DNA from: a virus
Strand: one strand, 5' to 3'
DNA length: 39,797 nucleotides
Virus record (IMG/VR): IMGVR_UViG_3300042914_002066
Location: 1-39,797 of that record
A program made the translations under genes and the position numbers. This document shows, one piece after another, positions 7,910-15,597 of the stretch (the stretch's first letter is position 1; the number at the start of each line of letters is the position of its first letter). The notes under the pieces are model-generated. The model did no database searches and was not told where the DNA came from. It saw only the letters and a list, made by a program, of their open reading frames with translations.

Positions 7910-8704
7910 GCCGTGTTCCTTCTTTGCTGCCAGCCACGCATCCCGAATCGTCATGCCACCCTGCGGCGTTGCCGCCGTGGAAGCCCCAGGTCGGCTGCCC
8001 CCTTGGGAAACAACCTGAGCTTCACGCTTCGCTTGGACTCGCTTCTGTTCCTCCTGGCGGCGGGAAACCTCCGCCTGGAGCCTGTCGAAATGCAGCGCCT
8101 TGAACGCTGCGGTCACGTCAGGGAAACCGTTATCGAGTGCGAAGCGCAGAACCTCACCCTGGTCAAACTCCCCGTACTGCCCGTGCAGTGTGGTCAGTTC
8201 GTTCTGGATTCGTGCCTGTGCCGCAGCGACTTCCTGCTGCTGACGCCACTGAACGAGTTCGTCCAGGCGAGGATCGTTGACCGATGCGGGTGCACTGGTA
8301 TCGGACTTGTCCTCCCCCCACCAACCGTCATCGAAATCCGATGCCGCTTGGGGTGCGGGGGCAGGGGCCTGATTCGTCAGTGGCACTCCATACGCATCCG
8401 CAATCGCCTTGATCGTCGCTTGCGGATCTCGTTGCAGTGCGGCCTGTAGAACCTCTGCGTTTTGCAGTTGTCGTCGCTGCTCTGCGAGTTCCTGCGTTTT
8501 GCGGGTGTAGTCCGCTTGGCGCAAGTACCCACTGCGGGCTTCGTCAACGGTGATCGGGGCTCCGTCGATCTCAAAGATCCCCTCGACGGGTTCCGATTCG
8601 TAGTCGGTTGCCTCAGAAGAAACGTCGGTTTCAACACCCCAACTTGCCGACTCGTCGGTGTCGAGGCTTGTTGCAACTTCGGTTTCAGTGATGGTCGTGT
8701 CCAT
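7904..8704 (-). CDS. Capsid scaffolding protein, 266 aa
   Basis: The protein is acidic at the N-terminus (DTTITETEVATSLDTDESAS), then carries ITVDEARSGYLRQADYTRKT near residues 51-71, a signature common in phage scaffolds, followed by Gln/Glu-rich coiled coils (QELAEQRRQLQ; RLQAEVSRRQEEQKRVQAK). The basic C-terminus (TIRDAWLAAKKEHGG) would bind the capsid. It lies between portal and capsid genes, as expected. Two tandem ATGs occur at 8707 and 8704; the second is preferred because AGGAGG abuts the first too closely. Confidence 0.85.
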   Translation of the reverse strand: MDTTITETEVATSLDTDESASWGVETDVSSEATDYESEPVEGIFEIDGAPITVDEARSGYLRQADYTRKTQELAEQRRQLQNAEVLQAALQRDPQATIKAIADAYGVPLTNQAPAPAPQAASDFDDGWWGEDKSDTSAPASVNDPRLDELVQWRQQQEVAAAQARIQNELTTLHGQYGEFDQGEVLRFALDNGFPDVTAAFKALHFDRLQAEVSRRQEEQKRVQAKREAQVVSQGGSRPGASTAATPQGGMTIRDAWLAAKKEHGG

Positions 8705-8734
8705 CATCCTCCTAGAGAGTGTCGGGCGACTTGT

Positions 8735-8764
8735 TCTCTAATAGGAGGGAAGAAGTGTCCCACT
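8735..8764 (-). promoter_or_regulatory. Late-type leader with GGGACACTTC box
   Basis: The minus strand reads GTGGGACACTTCTTCCC then TCCTATTAGAG. It sits in the gap between portal and scaffold genes, about 30 bases before the scaffold start. GGGA can pair with TCCC around ACACTTC. It is a close relative of the leaders at 714, 13781 and 29931. Confidence 0.6.
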
Positions 8765-8775
8765 CGGGGGTGCGG

Positions 8776-10614
8776 CTACAGACTGAGGCCGACCTGGGAT
8801 TCCAGTTGCGTCAGGATCTCGGGTGGAACTCCACCCATGCCTGCCGATGGGCCCACGGGCGACACTGGCTGGGTGCTCGGCTGGCTCGGATTGCCCGCAG
8901 GCGCCCCAGGGCCAAGCATGGGGGCTGGGGCCGACACCATGAACGCCTCGGGGTTCTTGATGCCGAATCCGTTTTGCAAGACGTGCTTTGCCAGGGCGGC
9001 GGGGTCGATGACCACGCCGACCAGGGGGGCAACAGCGTTCATCAGGCTCATCGCTTGCTGCTGACGGAACGCCTCGTTGTTCGGCTGGGTTGAGCCAGCC
9101 TCCACCTCGAAGTCGAACTCGCCGTAGATGTCGGAGTAATCGAAGGAGAAGAAGAACGCTTCGCCACCAGGGCCGTTGACTCGCACGGTCTGCTCTACGG
9201 TCATGTACTGCTGGAGCAGTTGCATGACTTTGCGGCCCACTCGGGCGATGGCGCCCTCGATGACCGCCAGCTTGTCGGCAGCACGGGCGTTGGCAGCATC
9301 TTGGATCATCGCCGCCTCGGTGGCGGTGCGGCGGATCTCGGGGCTGGCGCCACGGGCGTATTCGTTCACCCCAGAGATCGTGTCGATGTCCTGCTCGATG
9401 GTTTGGCTGTAGCCGTACAGATCCGCAGACATGGAGGTGATCGGGAGGGGCACCACGGTGTCCCCGAGCGGCACATCTTCCTCGACGGGGACCATGACCC
9501 CATCGGTGTCGTCGAGCAGAGCTTGGCGGCCCTGCTCGTTGAACGCCGACTCACGGAACAGCCATTTGCGGCTGTACTTCCGCCGATGGTTCATCATCTG
9601 CGAACGGGTCTTGTCCAACTCCAACTGCGGCCCTTCCAGCATTTCCAGGTCGCCAATGGGGTAGAACTCGTCGGGCACGTCGTAGTTGCGAATCATCACG
9701 AATGGGTGACCAAACGCATACGGCAGCGGTGACGTGTCAATCAGGTAGTCGTCCGACGACTCCGAGAACACACAGATCGTGCGCCGCTTTAGGTCGTAGA
9801 ACTCCCAAATGGTGACCCGCTCAGCGTCAGAACCAATCATCTTGCGCTGACGGGACGTGAGGTTGTCGTGGAGGATGGAGCTGTCAGGCTCCAGCCGCTT
9901 GCGCACTGACGGCTTGTACCGCTCGTCCTCACGGGCTTCCTCGATGGGACGGATGATCCGCTGGGCCACCCAGCAGGCGTCCTCCAGGCTGGTCGCTTCG
10001 GGGTCCACAAACATGTCAAACGGGCTGACCCGCTCCACGAACGGACGATCCTCCAGGACCACTGACACCGTGCTGATCTGGTTGGCGGCGATGTCCTCAT
10101 CGCTCGGCAGATCCGCAGCGTATTCGGGGTTTGCCATTGCGTAGTTGTCGAGCTCCGACTTGGCCGCCAGGTATTCCTCGGCGGCCTCGTCGGGGGTCAT
10201 GTCCCGATCATCTTCAACGAAGCGGTACCCGACTTTGAGCCAGCCGTGGCCGAACGTCAAGAAGTCTTTGGCGGCTCGACGGAACGGGTCCCGAAAGTCG
10301 TAGGTGCGCCAGTAGTAGTTGATGACCGACTCAGCAATGATCGCTGCGTCGGCATCCTGGGGCTGCCGTGCGGCTACGGTGATCTTCGGGTAGTTGACGG
10401 AAATCGACGGGTAAATGACGTTGATCGTCGAGAATGCAATGTTGATCGCAATGCGGTCCTCGTCGGGGGTCCCAGGCGGGAAGTGCTTCCCTCGATACAG
10501 GTCACGCAGGCGGTTCCACAGGGCGTCGTATCCCTCGGATTCCCGATACTGGCGGGCGTGGTCAATCCGCAGCCGATAGCGGGCCAAACGCTCCGACTTG
10601 TTCATCTTGGGCAT
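8776..10614 (-). CDS. Portal protein, 612 aa
   Basis: The portal forms the dodecameric DNA channel at one capsid vertex. The sequence opens MPKMNKSERLARYRLRIDHA and contains IAINIAFSTINVIYPSISVN, a long variable region, then FVMIRNYDVPDEFYPIGDLE and QLELDKTRSQMMNHRRKYSR, which match the stem/wing region of P22-like and other podoviral portals. Residues after about 560 are Pro/Ala/Gly-rich. A GTG at 10623 lies in frame, but ATG at 10614 overlaps the upstream TGA (TGATG), so it is preferred. It lies between terminase and scaffold genes. Confidence 0.88.
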   Translation of the reverse strand: MPKMNKSERLARYRLRIDHARQYRESEGYDALWNRLRDLYRGKHFPPGTPDEDRIAINIAFSTINVIYPSISVNYPKITVAARQPQDADAAIIAESVINYYWRTYDFRDPFRRAAKDFLTFGHGWLKVGYRFVEDDRDMTPDEAAEEYLAAKSELDNYAMANPEYAADLPSDEDIAANQISTVSVVLEDRPFVERVSPFDMFVDPEATSLEDACWVAQRIIRPIEEAREDERYKPSVRKRLEPDSSILHDNLTSRQRKMIGSDAERVTIWEFYDLKRRTICVFSESSDDYLIDTSPLPYAFGHPFVMIRNYDVPDEFYPIGDLEMLEGPQLELDKTRSQMMNHRRKYSRKWLFRESAFNEQGRQALLDDTDGVMVPVEEDVPLGDTVVPLPITSMSADLYGYSQTIEQDIDTISGVNEYARGASPEIRRTATEAAMIQDAANARAADKLAVIEGAIARVGRKVMQLLQQYMTVEQTVRVNGPGGEAFFFSFDYSDIYGEFDFEVEAGSTQPNNEAFRQQQAMSLMNAVAPLVGVVIDPAALAKHVLQNGFGIKNPEAFMVSAPAPMLGPGAPAGNPSQPSTQPVSPVGPSAGMGGVPPEILTQLESQVGLSL

Positions 10615-10826
10615 CAGACCCACCGTTTCCCTACGGGTTCAGGGTTGTAACCGTTTTGGCGAGCGCGCCGAACGATGTCGTCCTGGTGCTCACGGATCGT
10701 TCCGCTGCGCCACAACTCCCCAGGACGAAGAACGCCAGCGCCCTTCTCGCGCATGTACCGCATTTTGTGGGCAAAGCACGGGCAGACCTGCTGAACGCAA
10801 ACCTCGTAGGGTTTGCCGCAGCTCAC
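10614..10826 (-). CDS. Cys-rich small protein, 70 aa
   Basis: This 70-aa protein starts at GTG overlapping the upstream stop (GTGA). The N-terminal half has four cysteines (MSCGKPYEVCVQQVCPCFAH), suggesting a zinc-binding or disulfide-rich fold; the rest is basic (IVRRARQNGYNPEPVGKRW). It is coupled on both sides, to the 81-aa gene and to the portal. The function is unknown. Confidence 0.65.
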   Translation of the reverse strand: MSCGKPYEVCVQQVCPCFAHKMRYMREKGAGVLRPGELWRSGTIREHQDDIVRRARQNGYNPEPVGKRWV

Positions 10827-11068
10827 TTCTTGCCGTGCGAGTAGCCCTGGGCGCCACCAGGTGACGCGAAATCGGGAGCAGCACCAGCCGAACCAACACG
10901 CTTTTCCCCACCAGGACCGCCAGGAGCGGCGAAAGCGGGAATGTCAGTCGTCGGGCTGCCAGGAACCTTGGAAGCAGCGCCAGGGCTGGCGATGGAATCA
11001 CCCATCGTTGCTGCCACACCCAGCGTGGGCTTCACGCCTTCGCCAGTGGGGCCGTAGGTCTTAGCCAT
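10823..11068 (-). CDS. Low-complexity protein, 81 aa
   Basis: MAKTYGPTGEGVKPTLGVAA is followed by a Gly/Pro/Ala/Ser-rich sequence and a basic end (GYSHGKK). The ATG at 11068 is favoured over GTG at 11080 because GAGAGG lies about 11 bases upstream of it. The protein appears disordered. It begins the portal transcription unit, preceded by an inverted-repeat leader at 11105-11123. The function is unknown. Confidence 0.6.
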   Translation of the reverse strand: MAKTYGPTGEGVKPTLGVAATMGDSIASPGAASKVPGSPTTDIPAFAAPGGPGGEKRVGSAGAAPDFASPGGAQGYSHGKK

Positions 11069-11104
11069 AGTTGTATGCACCTCTCTGATTGGCGTACCTA
11101 TGAA

Positions 11105-11123
11105 GTGGGTCGTTTTGTCCCAC
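11105..11123 (-). promoter_or_regulatory. Inverted-repeat leader downstream of terL
   Basis: GTGGG-ACAAAACGA-CCCAC forms a 5-bp stem with a nine-base loop, and CTTCATAGG follows on the minus strand. It overlaps the large terminase stop codon and precedes the 81-aa gene. GTGGGACA is shared with the other late leaders. Confidence 0.5.
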
Positions 11124-12703
11124 TATCGAGAACTGCGGGTTGCCCCTGCACCGATAACCCACTTGTCTTGGTCGGTCTCTTCGCCAGCACGAGGCAGCGA
11201 TGCCCACCAATCCAGAGTGAACTCAGTGTTGGGTTGCTCGTAGTACGGGCGGACAAATGCGTACTTCAACATCTGGTTCGCAATCGCCAGTGAGATCACA
11301 CGGTCATCGTGGGGGCTGCCACTCATCCGCCCTTTGGAGTCCCGTGTGTACGTCTCCAACTCCGCCTTGGTGACTTCGCAGTACAAGAGCAGTTCGCCGT
11401 TGCGCAGGTTCGCCACCATCTCGTCGATCAGGATTGGCTTGGTCGCCATGTTGGTGTACCAGCCGAACCGCTGCTGCACCTCGCGCTTCACCGTGCCGAG
11501 CGACCTGGAGCGGAACAGCTTCGGGTAGTGCTCCTTGCGCAGTGCGGTCACGACCGTCAACCCGTGGTTGTTGGCCTCGGGGGCAATGAGAGCCGTGTTG
11601 TACCAGTACCCAAGGTGGATGAGCTCGTCAGCGAACATGTCAGGCGGGTAGTGCCCGTGCCAGTGGGCGACGACCTCGCCAGTGTTCGCAAGAATCACGT
11701 GGGCGCTAGAGAAGTCGCCATGCTCCAAGCCTTCGGCCACGTCCGCACCGATGACGTAGACGCCGTGCGGGTCGGGCTTCTGCCAGATCCGCAGCACGTC
11801 GTTCGCCCCAGGCAGGAAGAACCAGTCACGACCCCCCGCAATGCCCGCATCGGCTAGGTGCCCCTCATCAGGTGGCACCGCCTCGATGCGGTCAATGACT
11901 TCCTGGTCCAAGACGTTGCGCCCCGACTGGATGAACGCTTCACGTTCATTGGCGGGGTACTCCTGGGCGAGCTGCCATGCTGGCAGCGACGCCTTTTTGG
12001 CTGCGTACCAGGCTTCGTCACGTTCACTGACTGCATCCCACCCAAAGAACTGCGTCTTGAACGGGTTCAGCCCCGCTTTGCCGCCAGTCCACAGTGTGTG
12101 AAAGAACTCGCCCCATCCGTTGGCGGTACTCAACCCGATGATGCGACCCCCAATGTCGGCCACGGGCTCGATGGACGCCCACGCATCGTCAGGGTTGGGC
12201 AGGAACGCCCACTCGTCCACGATGATGAGCGAAGCGGACGACCCACGGGCGGGGTCGGACGCAGAGGGATGGCTCGCAATCTTCGACCCGTTGGAGAAGA
12301 TCACCTCAGTTTGCGTGTCGGACACCGCACGCACCCGTTTGCGCATCCACTCGGGCAGGTTGCGGTAGCCACGCATCGACTTGGCCAACAGGTCTTTGGC
12401 TTCCCGCTCGGTGCGGGACACGTCGATGATCTCCGATTCGGGCTTGAACAGCGCCTGCCATACCTGGAACGCCGTTGCCAGGGTGGACCAGCCGATCTGA
12501 CGGGCTTTCAGCGTCAAGCTGTAGCGATTGTCCATCCAATGCCGCAACCCCGCCCGCTGGGCGGGACGCATCGAGAACGGAATGAGCCCCTCGGAGGGAT
12601 GACGGATCATCCAATACTTCTCCAGGAAGTACTCAGGGCTGCGGCTACACCGACGCCACTCCGCTTCCCGTCGTAGCTCGACTAGACGGCCACGGTCGGC
12701 CAT
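11123..12703 (-). CDS. terL: Terminase large subunit, 526 aa
   Basis: This is the DNA-packaging motor and nuclease. The ATPase part has a terminase-type Walker A variant KARQIGWST (residues 66-74), Walker B LIIVDEW (159-165, with D163/E164) and coupling motif GLSTANG (190-196). The nuclease part shows the expected acidic residues: IGADVAEG (D321), IAPEANNHG (E376) and GSPHDDRV (D466/D467). The length is normal for the family. It follows the small terminase and two small genes, and precedes the portal module. Confidence 0.95.
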   Translation of the reverse strand: MADRGRLVELRREAEWRRCSRSPEYFLEKYWMIRHPSEGLIPFSMRPAQRAGLRHWMDNRYSLTLKARQIGWSTLATAFQVWQALFKPESEIIDVSRTEREAKDLLAKSMRGYRNLPEWMRKRVRAVSDTQTEVIFSNGSKIASHPSASDPARGSSASLIIVDEWAFLPNPDDAWASIEPVADIGGRIIGLSTANGWGEFFHTLWTGGKAGLNPFKTQFFGWDAVSERDEAWYAAKKASLPAWQLAQEYPANEREAFIQSGRNVLDQEVIDRIEAVPPDEGHLADAGIAGGRDWFFLPGANDVLRIWQKPDPHGVYVIGADVAEGLEHGDFSSAHVILANTGEVVAHWHGHYPPDMFADELIHLGYWYNTALIAPEANNHGLTVVTALRKEHYPKLFRSRSLGTVKREVQQRFGWYTNMATKPILIDEMVANLRNGELLLYCEVTKAELETYTRDSKGRMSGSPHDDRVISLAIANQMLKYAFVRPYYEQPNTEFTLDWWASLPRAGEETDQDKWVIGAGATRSSR

Positions 12704-12709
12704 CGGCGG

Positions 12710-13012
12710 CTACTTCTTCTTTTTGATAGCGGCCCTTACCTTGCGAGGCGAAGCCACAACTCCAGCCTTTTTTCGGTCGGCAGTTCTGGCCTCCGACCTG
12801 GCTGTTCGTGTTTTGCCTTCAAGCCGCTTGATTTCGCGCTTGATGTCAGGAAGGTCGTCGCTGTGCGGGACGTACTTTCTGCCAGCCTTGCGGGCTGCTT
12901 CCGCTTCTCTGACCTTGCCTCTCAACAAGCCAAGATCGTCGCTGTACCTCGTAGCCGCGAGGTGCTCACGCATGCTGATTTTCGGCGCTTTCCATGATCC
13001 ACTTTTTGCCAT
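12710..13012 (-). CDS. Highly basic small protein, 100 aa
   Basis: MAKSGSWKAPKISMREHLAA leads into a Lys/Arg/Ala-rich sequence ending VRAAIKKKK. It is almost all predicted helix and probably binds nucleic acid. It lies between the terminase genes and starts 12 bases after the preceding gene. It could be a packaging accessory protein; no family is recognised. Confidence 0.65.
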   Translation of the reverse strand: MAKSGSWKAPKISMREHLAATRYSDDLGLLRGKVREAEAARKAGRKYVPHSDDLPDIKREIKRLEGKTRTARSEARTADRKKAGVVASPRKVRAAIKKKK

Positions 13013-13024
13013 TTTCTTTTCCTT

Positions 13025-13327
13025 TTAGTAAGGGGGCGGCTGAGCGCCACCCATCGGGGGGCCGCCAGGGCCCATGCCACCAGCCATCGGGTCAGCGGCC
13101 ATCGGGTCGCCAGCGGGGGCTCCGCCACCCGTAGCGTCCGCCAGCACCTGCACCCCAGGGCCAGTCAACTGACCGCTGGCGATCAACTGCAACACCAGCA
13201 TCAACAGCTCCTGGTCCGAAATCGGGCCAGTCGCCGCCATCGGGTCGCCCCCACCAGGGGCGCCCCCACCCGCAGGCGGGACCATCCCCGCCATCGCAGC
13301 CTGCATCGTCGGGTCCATCATGCTCAT
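13025..13327 (-). CDS. Met/Gly/Pro-rich protein, 100 aa
   Basis: The protein has low-complexity ends (MSMMDPTMQAAMAGMVPPAG; DPMAGGMGPGGPPMGG) around one helix (ISDQELLMLVLQLIASGQLT). The ATG at 13327 overlaps the small terminase stop (TAATG), so the two are coupled. Similar Pro/Gly/Met-rich peptides occur next to phage head genes. No function is assigned. Confidence 0.62.
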   Translation of the reverse strand: MSMMDPTMQAAMAGMVPPAGGGAPGGGDPMAATGPISDQELLMLVLQLIASGQLTGPGVQVLADATGGGAPAGDPMAADPMAGGMGPGGPPMGGAQPPPY

Positions 13328-13773
13328 TAGTCCATGCTCCTGAACTCATCTTGTAGCCGTCCAAGTTCGGCCAACAGTTCGGCATCGGACAGGCCCTCGA
13401 CCTCGGCGTCCTCAACCACGACACGCTGCTTGGGGGTGAACTTGTCGATGTACTGCAAGTACAACGACGCAGCCTTTGTGTCCCCATTGACAGCTTGGGC
13501 AAACAGAGAGTTGACCACCGCCTGGGTGCGTTCAACCCCAACATTCAGCTCGCGAGCACGGGCCTCCCACTCACGAATGAAGTCAGGGTGCCGCTTCCAA
13601 CGGGTCACCGAATCAGGGTTCACCCCGTTGAGCACCGCCCACTCTTTCTGAGTGCGCGGTGAACGCTCGGGATCTACCAACCAGTCGATGAACTCGCTCC
13701 ACTGGTCGGGCAGTATCCGATCACCAGTCGAAGTGTCCGTGCGGACCCCTCGACCACCTCCGTTGTGTGGCAT
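13327..13773 (-). CDS. terS: Terminase small subunit, 148 aa
   Basis: The protein recognises phage DNA for packaging. It starts MPHNGGGRGVRTDTSTGDRI, then SEFIDWLVDPERSPRTQKEW and LNGVNPDSVTRWKRHPDFI, a helix-turn-helix typical of small terminases related to the phBC6A51 type. A helical oligomerisation segment follows (VGVERTQAVVNSLFAQAVNG), with an acidic C-terminus. The frame is open upstream to 14397, but GGAGG lies 7 bases before the ATG at 13773 and the upstream part is GC-rich non-coding sequence, so this start is clear. It is the first gene of the late block. Confidence 0.85.
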   Translation of the reverse strand: MPHNGGGRGVRTDTSTGDRILPDQWSEFIDWLVDPERSPRTQKEWAVLNGVNPDSVTRWKRHPDFIREWEARARELNVGVERTQAVVNSLFAQAVNGDTKAASLYLQYIDKFTPKQRVVVEDAEVEGLSDAELLAELGRLQDEFRSMD

Positions 13774-13780
13774 CAACCAA

Positions 13781-13809
13781 CCTCCACTAGAGGGGAAGAA
13801 ACGTCCCAC
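13781..13809 (-). promoter_or_regulatory. Late-type leader of terS
   Basis: The minus strand reads GTGGGACGTTTCTTCCCC then TCTAGTGGAGG, with the final GGAGG acting as ribosome binding site for the terS ATG at 13773. CCTC can pair with GAGG around TAGT and hide the site, or GGG can pair with CCC upstream. Confidence 0.65.
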
Positions 13810-13824
13810 GTGGTGCGTGGGACG
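13802..13824 (-). promoter_or_regulatory. Perfect 9-bp hairpin before terS leader
   Basis: CGTCCCACG and CGTGGGACG pair perfectly around the five-base loop TGGTG. One arm overlaps the GTGGGACG box of the terS leader, so it is either an operator with dyad symmetry or a structured 5' end of the late mRNA. Confidence 0.55.
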
Positions 13825-13842
13825 CTTTGGCTGTACTTGTAA

Positions 13843-13921
13843 GCGAGCGAGCGAAGCGAGCGAGCGCACACGAAACAAACAACATGGTTTCTCGCTGCGG
13901 CTACAGGACGAAGCGAGAAAC
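13843..13921. repeat. GCGA repeats and 10-bp stem-loop
   Basis: GCGAGCGAGC occurs twice in a row around 13843-13867. Then GTTTCTCGCT (13887-13896) pairs with AGCGAGAAAC (13912-13921) around a 15-base loop that begins with the genome-wide motif GCGGCTACAG. Confidence 0.6.
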
Positions 13922-13973
13922 AACAAGAAGAATGAGCGCAAGGGCGGAGTCCGCCCCGAGCTCGAAGTTGACC

Positions 13974-14005
13974 ACCCCCGTCGTTGTGGCGGGGGTCTTA
14001 TTTTT
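13974..14005 (+). terminator. Rho-independent terminator without an upstream gene
   Basis: ACCCCCG and CGGGGGT form a 7-bp stem around nine bases, followed by CTTATTTTT on the plus strand. No plus-strand coding gene ends before it. It may end a short plus-strand RNA that starts in the 13,8xx region. Confidence 0.6.
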
Positions 14006-14015
14006 ATGCAGCCAG

Positions 14016-14056
14016 CCATCCACAAACGGGGGTGCAACCCCCCTTCCTGTGGATAA
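14016..14056. promoter_or_regulatory. DnaA-box pair within a nested inverted repeat
   Basis: TGTGGATAA at 14048-14056 is an exact complement of the consensus DnaA box TTATCCACA. CCATCCACA at 14016-14024 matches seven of nine positions in the opposite orientation. Between them GGGGG pairs with CCCCC, and TCCACA with TGTGGA. A host-DnaA-dependent replication origin is the natural reading. Confidence 0.5.
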
Positions 14057-14307
14057 GTGCTAGTACCCTTTACGATTTCTAGCGGGTCCCATAACGATAA
14101 GACCCGCAGGGCGCCCCACCCCCCCCCTGCTCCCCCCCCTGCCGTACCCCCCTCCCCCTGCCCCTGAGAGCGGCATAGGTCGTCCGTTCTGTTCCTGTTT
14201 CCGCAGGTGAGGGGGGTGCACTGCCCACGATGGCGGGCGGGCCTCTCGTGGCCACCTAGCCCCCTCTCGTGGCACGCCCCACCGACAGCGGCGGGAGGTG
14301 GAAACCC

Positions 14308-14450
14308 TCTCCCCTCGATTCGCCCTCGAGCGACGCTCGCACCCATGGCGGCGATCCCCTCCCCTCGAGCGCCGCTTGCCCCCCTCGAGTACGCCACCCC
14401 CCGATCCCCTCCCCTCGAGCGACGACCGCCCCCAGGACGACCGCCCCCAG
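14308..14450. repeat. CTCGAG-containing direct repeats (iteron-like)
   Basis: CGATCCCCTCCCCTCGAGCG occurs at 14352-14371 and again at 14402-14421, 50 bases apart. Related CCCTCGAG copies lie near 14328 and 14392, and GACGACCGCCCCCAG is tandemly repeated at about 14421-14450. The array could bind an initiator or a regulator. Confidence 0.6.
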
Positions 14451-14515
14451 GGCGACGGGCTCGGGCCTCGGTGCCAGGTCACTGGCGGGCTCGGTCGCCA
14501 CCCCCCTAGCGGGTA

Positions 14516-14545
14516 TTGACAGGGAGCGGCTGGCGGGATTACTCT
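14516..14545 (+). promoter_or_regulatory. Sigma70-type early promoter
   Basis: TTGACA (14516-14521) is an exact -35 consensus; TACTCT (14540-14545) fits the TAnnnT -10 pattern with an 18-base spacer. It lies 53 bases before the first early gene and reads into the plus-strand block. Confidence 0.65.
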
Positions 14546-14597
14546 TCGGGGCGGGTGGGCAGAGCGCCCGCCCGAGCCAACACGAAAGGGAACGAAC

Positions 14598-14996
14598 ATG
14601 CCAGAGACAGAGACGGTGACAGCGGACACGGTGCGGCGGCGGGTGCTCGACATTCTCGCCGAGCGTCCCAACGTGCGGAACCCCCGAGCGGGCTCGGGCT
14701 GCGCCTACGTGGCGGACCCGTTTAGCGGATGGGGGGACGGCAGACCCCACGCCCCCCGCTGCGTGGTCGGTGAGTATTTGGTTCGCTTCGAGGGGTGGAC
14801 CGATGCTGATTTCGCCGCATCGGAGAACGAGACAGCTAGGACGCTGATCGGGGATGACCTGCCCGCCGACGTGGTGGCGGTGCTGCAAAGCGCCCAGGAG
14901 GGCGCCGACGGCACGGCGACGTGGTCGCTCGGTGAACTGCCGCCCCTGTGGGATGAGGTCCGCTGGTCACTGCGCGAGCGTTGGGGGATGGCGTGA
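14598..14996 (+). CDS. First early gene, unknown protein, 132 aa
   Basis: MPETETVTADTVRRRVLDIL opens a 132-aa acidic protein with CAYVADPFSGWGDG, HAPRCVVGEYLV and a helical C-terminus (ELPPLWDEVRWSLRERWGMA). It has no membrane segment or known catalytic motif. The ATG follows AGCCAAC...GAAAGGGAACGAAC, the early leader type, and the strong promoter at 14516. Being first in the early block, it is a candidate host-takeover protein (inference). Confidence 0.72.
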   Translation: MPETETVTADTVRRRVLDILAERPNVRNPRAGSGCAYVADPFSGWGDGRPHAPRCVVGEYLVRFEGWTDADFAASENETARTLIGDDLPADVVAVLQSAQEGADGTATWSLGELPPLWDEVRWSLRERWGMA

Positions 14997-15121
14997 GGCG
15001 GGCACGGCGGGCCCCGCTGCTCGATCTGTCGCCACGTGAGGCGCTGGCGGTGATCTTCGGGGCGGGGTGGATCTCGGCTTGTCTCGTGCTGTGGGTGCTC
15101 ATGCACCTTGTCGCTCTGTAG
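14993..15121 (+). CDS. Small single-pass membrane protein, 42 aa
   Basis: The frame starts at GTG overlapping the previous stop (GTGA). The N-terminus is basic (MRRARRAPLLDLSPREALAV), followed by one hydrophobic segment (IFGAGWISACLVLWVLMHLV), giving an N-in, single-pass topology. It is one of three tiny membrane-type genes in the early block. The function is unknown. Confidence 0.6.
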   Translation: MRRARRAPLLDLSPREALAVIFGAGWISACLVLWVLMHLVAL

Positions 15122-15137
15122 TGGGGCGGTGACGGGG

Positions 15138-15206
15138 GCGGCGCCGGCCACGGTCGGCGCCGCTCACGATGTCGCCCGACATCATCAAGCCAACGGAAGG
15201 AACTAG
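15138..15206 (+). promoter_or_regulatory. Structured early leader, copy 1
   Basis: A perfect 9-bp hairpin (GCGGCGCCG/CGGCGCCGC, 15138-15163) is followed by AGCCAAC (15188-15194) and GGAAGGAACTAG (15195-15206), which holds the ribosome binding site of the gene at 15211. The layout recurs at 15863 and 17225. Confidence 0.65.
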
Positions 15207-15210
15207 AGCG

Positions 15211-15597
15211 ATGCCTACAACGAATCAAAGCGAACTCATCCGCACGGCCAAGCGGTGCCAGGGCGTAGCGGTGGCGTCGTCGTGGCGGGCCGAGTACGTC
15301 CCCGCCACCGACGAGCACCCCGAGCACGTCGAGGTGTGGCACTACTCGACCCCGATGCTGGCGGTAACGGTAGACGGGTCCGATCTGGTGCTCCCCATCT
15401 CCAAGGGGCGGGAATCCATCACGGATAAATGCGGCGTGCGGAAGATCCTCCAGGGGTACGGGTTCCCGCTCGGTTATTGGGACGTTTACGGCGGGGGGTG
15501 CAAGGCGCCGAACACGCTCGGCGGGTTCTCTGCCCCGACCTATGCCCGCACGTGGGCCGATGCAGTGTCGGCGTGGCCATCGGCGGTGGCGTCGTGA
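15211..15597 (+). CDS. Unknown early protein, 128 aa
   Basis: MPTTNQSELIRTAKRCQGVA leads to a compact, aromatic-rich globular sequence (WRAEYVPATDE, VWHYSTPMLAVTVDGSDLVL, GFPLGYWDVYGGGCKAPNTL). The start at 15211 rather than 15169 is set by GGAAGGA in the leader. No family is recognised and there is no membrane segment. It is coupled to the next gene by GTGA. Confidence 0.7.
   Translation: MPTTNQSELIRTAKRCQGVAVASSWRAEYVPATDEHPEHVEVWHYSTPMLAVTVDGSDLVLPISKGRESITDKCGVRKILQGYGFPLGYWDVYGGGCKAPNTLGGFSAPTYARTWADAVSAWPSAVAS

Larger units (their letters stand above)
13774..14597. other. Intergenic control region between late and early blocks
   Basis: These 824 bases hold no convincing gene. From left to right there is a late leader with hairpin (13781-13824), a GCGA repeat cluster, a 10-bp stem-loop, a plus-strand terminator (13974-14005), a DnaA-box-like region (14016-14056), long C-runs (14110-14165), CTCGAG-containing direct repeats (14308-14450) and an early promoter (14516-14545). 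Transcription diverges from here, so it is the most likely site of both replication origin and transcription control. Confidence 0.75.

Noticed and set aside
10494-10507. Palindrome GGGAAGTGCTTCCC inside the portal gene
   Set aside because: It resembles the late leader box but is inside coding sequence with no start nearby; a chance match is likely.
13774-14397. N-terminal extension of the small terminase frame to 14397
   Set aside because: The extension crosses the leader, terminator and DnaA-box region, its composition is unlike a protein, and a strong ribosome binding site fixes the start at 13773.
14060-14888. Open frames on both strands in the C-rich region 14.06-14.89 kb
   Set aside because: They reflect the scarcity of stop codons in GC-rich repeats; none has a start signal, and the real gene at 14598 is on the plus strand.
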